Shown piece after piece: positions 7,732 to 13,663 of a stretch of 14,479 nucleotides of DNA. How positions within the stretch are numbered: position 1 is the stretch's first letter; each line of letters begins with the position of its first letter. The notes under the pieces were generated by a model that saw only the letters and a program-made list of their open reading frames with translations, was not told where the DNA came from and did no database searches. The position numbers were made by a program, and so were the translations under genes. Source of the DNA: Ruminococcus sp. GTDB taxonomy: Bacteria > Bacillota > Clostridia > Oscillospirales > Ruminococcaceae. Location: the NCBI GenBank assembly GCA_003446315.1, contig DMBA01000177.1, forward strand, positions 1 through 14,479, read 5' to 3'.

Positions 7732-8892
7732 TTAAATCTCCCTCTCTGCATCATAGAAAACGCGGTATTTCTTCTTGTTATGCGTATATGCGCTGATGAC
7801 AAGTCCGATACATAAATACATCGAGAGCATCGCCGTTCCGCCTGCGCTGAAAAACGGCAGCGGAATGCCGATGACCGGCATAACCTTGAGCACCATGCCG
7901 ATGTTCATCAGGTAATGGGTGAACAGAATGGAAAACACACCCATGCAGATCGTTCTGCCCATAATATCTTTTGTGGCGCGGCTGTCTGCAAAAATGCGCA
8001 GGCAGACCAATGCTAAAATGATGATGACTGTCACCATTCCGACAAAGCCGAATGCTTCCCCGATAAAGGCGAAGATAAAGTCATTGTGCATTTCCGGCAC
8101 CGAAATATATTCGCCGTTTTCCAGTCCGAGCCCGAAGATTTTGCCCGCATGGATCGCCTTTAAGCCGAGATCCTGCTGATATTCCAAGCCCTGCGGATCC
8201 GTTCCCGGATTCAGCAGCACCCGGATTCTGCCGCGGTGGACATCGCCGAAGACATATGTCCAGATGAACCAGAATACAAGCGGCATCAGTGCGGCTCCCC
8301 CAAGCAGATACCAGAAGGAAAGCCCCGCTGTGAACAGCATGAAAACGGTCATGGATGCAAAAATGATTGCTGTGCCGTAATCGCCCTGTATTGCGACAAT
8401 GCCCATCGGCAATGCGGCATGCATCAACAGCAAAAAGAGGTGCAGCGGCTGGTTCAGCCTGTCTGTCACCTTCGAAATGTGATACGCAAATGTCAGCAAA
8501 AAGACCAGCTTCAGGATCTCTGAAGGCTGGATCTGGATAAAGCCCAGATCAATCCAGTTCCGGTCATCGGCACCCTCTCTGCCATAGCCCAGACTTGTGA
8601 ATGTCAGTGCGACCAGTCCGAGTGCGATCGGGGCATATAAAAACCAGAATTTCGCCAGTTTGTGATAATCAATCGCAGACACGACGATGCAGCCGGCGAT
8701 GCCCAGTCCCAGCGAGATCAGCTGCACAAGCCAGTCGTTTGCATCAACTTCATCTGTGATGCCCTGCTGCCAGAGTACCCGCAGCATGACAACACTCGTT
8801 CCGGCACAGAAGGTAATCAGTGCCAGCAGCAGCCAGTCCAGCCGCCGGAAGAATCCGCCGCTGCCGGTATCTGCGGAAATGTTTCGTTTCAA
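7732..8892 (-). CDS. RodA/FtsW/SpoVE-type SEDS membrane protein, divergent
   Basis: 386 residues, polytopic (about ten helices). SEDS proteins polymerise lipid II into peptidoglycan strands, usually with a class B penicillin-binding protein. Family landmarks: IQPSEILKL (121-129), QGDYGTA (169-175) with the essential-type Asp171, SVPEMHNDFIFAFIGE (264-279), and NIGMVLKVMPVIGIPLPFFS (330-349), followed by AGGTAML in place of the usual YGG step. Around residues 238-258 the usual Q-x-x-x-S-L-x-A-I-G-SGG pattern is replaced by DLGLKAIHAGKIFG, so it is not a standard copy. The start is a TTG with AGGAG 8 bp before it. No mreBCD or PBP2 gene is in the window. RodA is the nearer relative by eye, but FtsW or SpoVE cannot be excluded. 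Confidence 0.9.
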   Translation of the reverse strand: MKRNISADTGSGGFFRRLDWLLLALITFCAGTSVVMLRVLWQQGITDEVDANDWLVQLISLGLGIAGCIVVSAIDYHKLAKFWFLYAPIALGLVALTFTSLGYGREGADDRNWIDLGFIQIQPSEILKLVFLLTFAYHISKVTDRLNQPLHLFLLLMHAALPMGIVAIQGDYGTAIIFASMTVFMLFTAGLSFWYLLGGAALMPLVFWFIWTYVFGDVHRGRIRVLLNPGTDPQGLEYQQDLGLKAIHAGKIFGLGLENGEYISVPEMHNDFIFAFIGEAFGFVGMVTVIIILALVCLRIFADSRATKDIMGRTICMGVFSILFTHYLMNIGMVLKVMPVIGIPLPFFSAGGTAMLSMYLCIGLVISAYTHNKKKYRVFYDAEREI

Positions 8893-8900
8893 TCTTGTCG

Positions 8901-8905
8901 CTCCT
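8901..8905 (-). promoter_or_regulatory. Ribosome binding site of the SEDS gene with a TTG start
   Basis: AGGAG on the minus strand, 8 bp before the TTG at 8892. No in-frame ATG or GTG with comparable spacing lies nearby, so the TTG start is well supported. Confidence 0.7.
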
Positions 8906-8957
8906 ACTCCATTATTGATGATTTTTATTTGGTTTGCACGGCTTTCGCCTTTTCTCT

Positions 8958-10502
8958 TTATCGTGCTGCTGTGCCGGAACCGTTTGTCCAGTATTTCCGG
9001 TCAAGCGTGCGGTATTGCACGGCTTCTGCAATATGCCGCGCATCTATCACCTCACAGCCCTGCATATCGGCTGAGGTGCGTGCGACTTTCAGCAGACGGT
9101 CATATGCACGCGCAGATAGACCCAGCTTCTCAAAAACAGCTTTCAACTGCTTTTTTGCCCGGTCTGTCATCGGACAAAAGACCGCCAGTTTATCCGGGGT
9201 GATGCGTGCATTGCAGGTGATGCCCGTGCCGGCAAATCGTTCTGTCTGGATCTTGCGTGCTGCGATCACGCGCTTCCGGATCTCTGCACTCGGTTCTTCC
9301 GGTTTGTGTTCGGAGAGGTCATCAAATGTGACCGGTGCTGCTTCAATATGCAGATCAAACCGATCCAGCAGCGGCCCTGAGATCCGGTTCAGGTATTGTG
9401 CGGCGGCACGCTGTCCGCAGGTGCACGGTCGGGTCGGGTGTCCAAGATAACCGCACGGACATGGGTTCATCGCTGCGATCAGCATGATGGAACACGGATA
9501 TTTGATCGTGCCGGCTGCGCGGGAGATGGTCACTTCCCGGTCTTCCAGCGGCTGCCGCAGGATCTCCAGCGTTCTGCGGTCGAATTCTGCCAGTTCATCC
9601 AGAAACAGCAAGCCGTTATGCGCCAGCGAGATCTCGCCCGGATGCGGGATCGAGCCGCCGCCGGCAAGTCCGGCAGATGATATGGTGTGGTGCGGGGAGC
9701 GAAACGGTCTGACTGTGACCAGCGGATGCTCTGCATCCAGCAAGCCCGCAACCGAATGGATCATGGTGGTTTCAATGGATTCTGCAAAGGTCAGCGGCGG
9801 CAGAATACCCGGCATGCGCTTTGCAAGCATGCTCTTTCCGCTGCCCGGTGAACCGATTAGCAAGGCATTGTGCCCGCCCGCGGCTGCAAGCTCCAAGGCG
9901 TGTTTTGCGGCTGCCTGTCCGTGGACATCTGCAAAATCCGGCACCGGTACGGTTCCGGCTTCTTCCAGCCCGATGTGCGCCATCGGGGTGAGCTGACTGT
10001 CCCCTTCCAGATGCGCCAGCAGATCTTTGGCATTCGGCACACCGTAAACGGTCATGCCTTCAACAACGGCTGCTTCTTTTGCGTTATCCAGCGGCACATA
10101 CATTGTTGTGATGCCGCGCTGCTTTGCGGTCAGCGTCATCGGTAAAACACCGTTTACCGGACGAATATCACCGTTCAGCGATACTTCCCCGATAATCGCG
10201 GCGTTTTCCGGCACCTGTACCCTGCCGAGTGCTGCCAGTATTGCCATGAAGATCGCAAGATCATGCATGCTGCCGTTTTTGCGCTTGTCGGCAGGTGCAA
10301 GATTCACAATGCAATTGGATGTCGGAAATTGAATGCCGCAGGTATAAAGCGCCGATTTGATGCGCTCGCGGCTTTCCTGCACGGCGGTATCTGCCAGTCC
10401 GACGATCTCAAAGCGCGGCAATCCTTTGTTGACGGATATTTCGACATCAACCGGAAATGCATTCAGACCAAACAGACCAAGACTATTTACTTTTGCAAAC
10501 AT
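8958..10502 (-). CDS. yifB: YifB/ComM-family Mg-chelatase-like AAA+ ATPase
   Basis: 514 residues, full length. Order of domains: an N-terminal Lon-S5-like fold (about 1-170, beginning MFAKVNSLGLFGLNAFPVDV, with PRFEIVGLAD and NLAPADKRKNGS), the AAA+ Mg-chelatase domain with Walker A GSPGSGKS (217-224) and Walker B LLFLDE (298-303), a Cys cluster (Cys348, Cys350, Cys360, Cys362) after MNP, GPLLDRFDLH, and a C-terminal helical domain with SARAYDRLLKVARTSAD. The best studied member, ComM, is a hexameric helicase that aids branch migration during natural transformation. In Firmicutes the role is less clear, and no competence gene is adjacent. The ATG follows a weak ribosome binding site (GGCGGTG). 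It starts 45 bp after the third membrane-protein gene. Confidence 0.95.
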   Translation of the reverse strand: MFAKVNSLGLFGLNAFPVDVEISVNKGLPRFEIVGLADTAVQESRERIKSALYTCGIQFPTSNCIVNLAPADKRKNGSMHDLAIFMAILAALGRVQVPENAAIIGEVSLNGDIRPVNGVLPMTLTAKQRGITTMYVPLDNAKEAAVVEGMTVYGVPNAKDLLAHLEGDSQLTPMAHIGLEEAGTVPVPDFADVHGQAAAKHALELAAAGGHNALLIGSPGSGKSMLAKRMPGILPPLTFAESIETTMIHSVAGLLDAEHPLVTVRPFRSPHHTISSAGLAGGGSIPHPGEISLAHNGLLFLDELAEFDRRTLEILRQPLEDREVTISRAAGTIKYPCSIMLIAAMNPCPCGYLGHPTRPCTCGQRAAAQYLNRISGPLLDRFDLHIEAAPVTFDDLSEHKPEEPSAEIRKRVIAARKIQTERFAGTGITCNARITPDKLAVFCPMTDRAKKQLKAVFEKLGLSARAYDRLLKVARTSADMQGCEVIDARHIAEAVQYRTLDRKYWTNGSGTAAR

Positions 10503-10547
10503 GGTGTCACCGCCGTTTCCTGTGTGTTTCTTTTTATAATAATAGGA

Positions 10548-11489
10548 TCATCCTTTGAAAGATTCCGGATGATGTGTTTCCCGTGCCTGCTTCATTGCTG
10601 CAAGCCGCGCCCGGACTTCTTCCGGCGACGGCAGCAGAGAAGGATCGCCCTGCGTTGCTGCATGCGACGGAAATGCGCCCATATCCGCAAGAACCGCATC
10701 CGGTGAGAGCTGCGGCAATTGCTGCTGCTGCCCGCTACGTTCCGGTGCAAGACCGGTCAGCGAGACATTGTCCGGCTTCTGAAGCTGTACTTTCGGCTGC
10801 ACCGGCTGTGATGCGGAACCGATCATCTCTGAAAGATCCGGCTCTTTTGATAACCGGACTTCCGGCGGCAGCTTCACTTCCGGAACAGATGCAAATAAAG
10901 ATTCCGGCTGCGGCTGCGGCTGCGGCTGTACCGGCGCGGATATCGGAGTGCCGATCCCCTGCATTTCGTCGGATGCCTGTGCCTTCCGGACATACAGCGG
11001 GGCTTCATAATGTGCGCGGCGGTCGGCATTGAGCGAGAACAGCGGATATCCCGGTTCTTGTTTCAGGTCACTGTTTTCATTGAATACAAACTGCATTGCA
11101 ATATTCAGTCCTGCGCCGATCGTCAGGAAAAAGATGTTTGCTGCGGAAAATGTGCCGTTCTTTCCCAGAATAATCATCAGGAGACTGAACAGATAAATAC
11201 CGAGCAGGATCAGACTTGGGATCCGCCGTTTGGATGATGCCAGCCAGCCCAGCACGATGGTCGCAATACTGAGCAGGATCTGGAATACGCCTGCTGACAT
11301 CGCAAAATAGAATTTTTCTGTTGCGTGATGTTCGGTCGTGGATACTGCGCCCGCCATGAATGATGTGCTGAAAATCAACGCGCCGAGAATGACATGTGAC
11401 CAGAGATAAAGAGTGAACCGGCGGTTGACAGTGTTCATGCGCAGTTTGTTTTCATTATAACGGCGTTCCGTTTCATCTGCAAAATTCAT
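10548..11489 (-). CDS. Four-helix membrane protein with a Pro/Gln-rich tail (third of a tandem family)
   Basis: 313 residues, unknown function. A short charged N-terminus (MNFADETERRYNENKLRM) precedes helices at about 28-48, 62-84, 90-109 and 115-136. A G-V-F-Q-I-L-L-S motif (67-74) opens helix 2 and PGYPLF (146-151) follows helix 4. The rest (about 152-313) is a hydrophilic, probably disordered cytoplasmic tail rich in Pro and Gln, with a PQPQPQP run encoded by a hexanucleotide repeat, and a short Arg/Ala-rich helix near the end (SPEEVRARLAAMKQARE). The N-terminus and the first four helices resemble the two upstream proteins, whereas the tail does not. AAGGAG stands 7 bp before the ATG. It starts 74 bp after the second family member. 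Confidence 0.85.
   Translation of the reverse strand: MNFADETERRYNENKLRMNTVNRRFTLYLWSHVILGALIFSTSFMAGAVSTTEHHATEKFYFAMSAGVFQILLSIATIVLGWLASSKRRIPSLILLGIYLFSLLMIILGKNGTFSAANIFFLTIGAGLNIAMQFVFNENSDLKQEPGYPLFSLNADRRAHYEAPLYVRKAQASDEMQGIGTPISAPVQPQPQPQPESLFASVPEVKLPPEVRLSKEPDLSEMIGSASQPVQPKVQLQKPDNVSLTGLAPERSGQQQQLPQLSPDAVLADMGAFPSHAATQGDPSLLPSPEEVRARLAAMKQARETHHPESFKG
10905..10928. repeat. Hexanucleotide repeat, 4 copies of CGGCTG
   Basis: Four exact tandem copies of CGGCTG on the plus strand, read as CAGCCG on the coding strand, encode the Pro-Gln run in the tail of the third membrane protein. Copy-number change by slippage would add or remove Gln-Pro pairs without shifting the frame. Confidence 0.8.
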
Positions 11490-11563
11490 AGCTATGCTCC
11501 TTTGCGGGCTCTGTCAGTGTTTTGTGCGAAAGCGGCTGAATGTATACATGCCATGCTGCAATA

Positions 11564-12562
11564 TCAATTGCGCTTTCCGTTCTTCTTTTTCTTGTGTTCA
11601 GCGGGTTTGTTTGCCGGCTTCTGTTCTGCTTTCTCCGATTCGGCTTCTTCAAGGATGGCACGCGCTTTTTCCTGCGCTTCTGCAAGGATCGCGGCGGCTT
11701 CTGCACGCGCTTGTTCCAGAGAAGATGACTGTTCTTTTTCTGCGGACGTTTCTGCCGTTTCCTTTGCAGGCTGCACCGGCTCCGATGCTGTTTCTTTTTC
11801 AAGCTGCACCGGCTCTGCTGCTTTTGCTTTTTCCTGCTGATGCTCTTTTGCATCCTTCAGATGCTTCTGCAATTCTTCTGCAAGTGCTGCGCCGGCATCC
11901 TTTTCTTCCGGTTCTGCGCCGAAGGAATCCTGCTTTTTCTTTTTCATTCTGCGCAGGGAATAATCGGTTGTGAAAAGCGTAGATTTTGTGCGGCGTTCGC
12001 CCTGATGTGCAAGCAAAGTTTGCAGGACGATATCAGACTTGGAAATATCAAATTTTTCTGTGAAATCCGGATAACCTTCCATCTCCGAAAGTGCCTGCTC
12101 ATGCTGCATTTCGCGGAAGGAGAAGAAATAAAAGACGGCTCCGATAATACCGACCAGCGCGGAAATATAATCCAGCTTGAAAATGCCGATCAGCGTGACA
12201 ATGACATACCACATTTCCAGAATAATATTCAGAGAATGAAAGTTTGCCCATGCAAGATAGCCTATAATCATAATAATCATGCTGAACAGGATCTGGAAGA
12301 TGCCGCCTGTCAGGATCGCTTCCGGCCCGTCCAGATCGGCAAACGGCATGCTCAGGATGCCGAAGCCGCCGACATAGATCTTGAAGACCGAAAGTGCACA
12401 GACCAGAATGCAGATAATCATGTTTGCGATAAAAGTCCGGCGGTGTACATGCTCTATATCATGCATCTGCATCCGGCAGTATTCATAATGGGATTCGTCT
12501 TTTTCAAAATGTACGAGCTTCGGCTGTTCCTCATCGAACAGATTTGTGTTCCGGTTTGCCAT
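11564..12562 (-). CDS. Four-helix membrane protein with a coiled-coil, Ala/Glu/Lys-rich tail (second of a tandem family)
   Basis: 332 residues, unknown function. Residues 1-43 are hydrophilic, with HVHRRTF just before helix 1. Helices lie at about 45-70, 83-105, 112-130 and 131-150. GGIFQILFS (86-94) opens helix 2, as in the third member, and EGYPDF (162-167) follows helix 4. The tail (about 168-332) is charged: a basic patch RRMKKKKQ (204-211), two 11-residue repeats (AAEPVQLEKET at 248-258, ASEPVQPAKET at 259-269), a likely coiled coil (about 281-315, EQARAEAAAILAEAQEKARA) and a lysine-rich end (KKKKNGKR). The coiled coil suggests self-association or binding of a cytoplasmic partner. AAGGATGG precedes the ATG, which is 28 bp after the first family member. 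No homologue with known function is recognised. Confidence 0.85.
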   Translation of the reverse strand: MANRNTNLFDEEQPKLVHFEKDESHYEYCRMQMHDIEHVHRRTFIANMIICILVCALSVFKIYVGGFGILSMPFADLDGPEAILTGGIFQILFSMIIMIIGYLAWANFHSLNIILEMWYVIVTLIGIFKLDYISALVGIIGAVFYFFSFREMQHEQALSEMEGYPDFTEKFDISKSDIVLQTLLAHQGERRTKSTLFTTDYSLRRMKKKKQDSFGAEPEEKDAGAALAEELQKHLKDAKEHQQEKAKAAEPVQLEKETASEPVQPAKETAETSAEKEQSSSLEQARAEAAAILAEAQEKARAILEEAESEKAEQKPANKPAEHKKKKNGKRN

Positions 12563-12590
12563 AAGAATACCATCCTTTCAGATCTTAAAC

Positions 12591-13259
12591 TCAAATTTCT
12601 TCCAGTTCATTCATTTGTGCGGTGGGTGTTTCCTGTTCTGTCTCAAATGCCTGCGCCTGCTTTCCGCGCTCATGATAGTTTTTCAGTGCTGTCGGGATTT
12701 CCGGAATATCTGTGGCGGCATCCAGCAGATCATGCATCTCACCGGATGCGGGTGCTGCTGCTGTGCGTGTGCATGTTTCCAGTGCACGGTGCTCTGCAAT
12801 GGATTTTTGCAGCCTCTCCCGTTCGGCATATTCCGCAAACAGGATCTGAAATTCCGGAAAGCCGTCCTCTTTTTCCAGCTTCTGCCAAAAGATATGTGCA
12901 ATGACTGCAACGATCAGACACGGGATCGTCATGAATGCGCCGAAACCGTAAATGCCGGTCGCGGTACAGATGAGGGAAATGACAAGTGCAGCGGCTGTAA
13001 TCAGGACTTTCCGCTTATAGATCGCAAAAACAGAAAATGCCAGTGCGAAAAGGGATACGATGGCTGTGATAAACAAGGACATATCGCCCATAAAAAGTCC
13101 GTTCAGCAAACCCGGAAGAAGGACGATCAGGATTTGAATGGTGCCGAAAAGCAGTGTGCCCCACATGGCAATGGATAAGGCAAACTCCGTGCGCTTTTTG
13201 ACGGCAAGCAATTTGCTGTAACGTGCTTCACGTTCCCGATCGGTATAGATGCTGTTCAA
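12591..13259 (-). CDS. Four-helix membrane protein with a short acidic tail (first of a tandem family)
   Basis: 222 residues from the TTG at 13259, chosen because AAGGAGGG stands 7 bp before it. That start gives an N-terminus (MNSIYTDREREARYSK) similar to that of the third family member. An in-frame TTG at 13292 would add 11 residues but has no ribosome binding site. Helices lie at about 26-50, 58-80, 84-104 and 105-125. Helix 2 is followed by the short basic loop YKRK, and EDGFPEF (131-137) comes after helix 4, the position where the relatives have EGYPDF and PGYPLF. The tail (about 138-222) is acidic and Gln-rich, ending NELEEI. It is the promoter-proximal gene of the long operon. Function unknown. 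Confidence 0.85.
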   Translation of the reverse strand: MNSIYTDREREARYSKLLAVKKRTEFALSIAMWGTLLFGTIQILIVLLPGLLNGLFMGDMSLFITAIVSLFALAFSVFAIYKRKVLITAAALVISLICTATGIYGFGAFMTIPCLIVAVIAHIFWQKLEKEDGFPEFQILFAEYAERERLQKSIAEHRALETCTRTAAAPASGEMHDLLDAATDIPEIPTALKNYHERGKQAQAFETEQETPTAQMNELEEI

Positions 13260-13266
13260 TGTCGTT

Positions 13267-13274
13267 CCCTCCTT
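13267..13274 (-). promoter_or_regulatory. Ribosome binding site that fixes the TTG start at 13259
   Basis: AAGGAGGG on the minus strand, 7 bp before TTG-AAC-AGC. It is the strongest Shine-Dalgarno sequence in the window and lies inside the reading frame that the upstream TTG at 13292 would open. Confidence 0.75.
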
Positions 13275-13292
13275 ATGGAATCTTTTCTGCAA

Positions 13293-13315
13293 TAGAATAT
13301 TGATACTCCATTCTA
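13293..13315. promoter_or_regulatory. Inverted repeat at the transcription start of the long operon
   Basis: TAGAAT (13293-13298) and ATTCTA (13310-13315) form a perfect 6-bp inverted repeat with 11 bases between, running from the downstream edge of the -10 box to about +15. The place suits an operator, but the repeat is AT-rich and short, so chance is possible. Confidence 0.3.
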
Positions 13316-13343
13316 TTATATCACATCAGCAGAAAAAAAGCAA
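13315..13343 (-). promoter_or_regulatory. Promoter of the eleven-gene operon
   Basis: On the minus strand a perfect TATAAT (13315-13320) is preceded by TGA, an extended -10, and TTGCTT (13338-13343) lies 17 bp upstream. Transcription should begin near 13308, leaving a leader of about 49 bases before the TTG start. The spacing and boxes match the xylanase promoter at 1964-1992. Confidence 0.75.
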
Positions 13344-13374
13344 TGGTTTTCAAGCCGTTTTTTCGTTTCTGCAA

Positions 13375-13437
13375 AGCACAAAGAGCCCGCCGGGACGATT
13401 CTCTGCAAATGGAGTCGCCCCGGCGGGTTGCTGTGCT
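13375..13437 (-). terminator. Rho-independent terminator after the SPFH / ribbon-helix-helix gene pair
   Basis: CCCGCCGGGACGA (13386-13398) and TCGCCCCGGCGGG (13415-13427) form a 13-bp stem with one mismatch on the plus strand. In the minus-strand RNA that mismatch becomes a G-U pair. An outer AGCACA/TGTGCT pairing (13375-13380 with 13432-13437) extends it. On the minus strand the core stem is followed by CTCTTTGTGCTTT. It lies 20 bp beyond the stop codon at 13457 and separates this pair from the next promoter. Confidence 0.85.
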
Positions 13438-13456
13438 GTATTTAATTGGAATCGGA

Positions 13457-13663
13457 TCAGTTTCCGAATTCGTCAACGTCAATATCCGGCGGTGCGTCGA
13501 TCTCCTCGCCGACATATTTCCCGTTCTTTTTTCGCTGCTTGACGCATTCCGTCAGCAGATATTCGATCTGACCGTTTACGGATCGGAAATCTGCTTCTGC
13601 CCATGCGGCAATATCGTTATAGAGCTTTTCGGAAAGCCGCAGCGGAACCTGCTTCTTTGCCAT
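13457..13663 (-). CDS. Ribbon-helix-helix (Arc-like) small DNA-binding protein
   Basis: 68 residues. Residues 4-10 (KQVPLRL) are a strand of alternating polar and hydrophobic residues. Helix A (about 12-25) and helix B (about 29-46, VNGQIEYLLTECVKQRKK) complete an Arc/MetJ-type fold, which binds DNA as a dimer through the paired strands. The tail (52-68) is acidic (EEIDAPPDIDVDEF). Its ATG shares one base with the stop of the upstream SPFH gene (TAATG), so translation is probably coupled, and it lacks a clear ribosome binding site of its own. Antitoxins often have this fold, but no toxin gene is adjacent. It may regulate its own operon or serve the SPFH protein. Confidence 0.88.
   Translation of the reverse strand: MAKKQVPLRLSEKLYNDIAAWAEADFRSVNGQIEYLLTECVKQRKKNGKYVGEEIDAPPDIDVDEFGN

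Noticed and set aside
7728..7802. Upstream extension of the isochorismatase-fold gene
   Set aside because: The extra 25 residues overlap the SEDS gene, and the ATG at 7727 already places the conserved LLIVMDMQ strand at the N-terminus.
8893..8957. Possible promoter in the 65-bp gap before the SEDS gene (GTGCAA / 17 bp / AATAAT)
   Set aside because: The -35 matches only three of six positions and there is no extended -10. It could be chance in AT-rich DNA.
11541..11567. Possible internal promoter TTGATA / 15 bp / TATACA before the third membrane-protein gene
   Set aside because: The spacing is 15 bp and the -10 is weak, and the -35 overlaps the previous stop codon. It is too poor to call without transcript data.
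11473..11853. A 126-codon frame rich in Lys, Arg and Gln on the minus strand
   Set aside because: It is the alternative frame of the low-complexity tail of the gene at 11564-12562 and has no ribosome binding site or motif.
13375..13437. GC-rich inverted repeat considered as a mobile-element end or repeat unit
   Set aside because: It occurs once, is followed by a T-rich stretch, and lies just after a stop codon, which is the pattern of a terminator.
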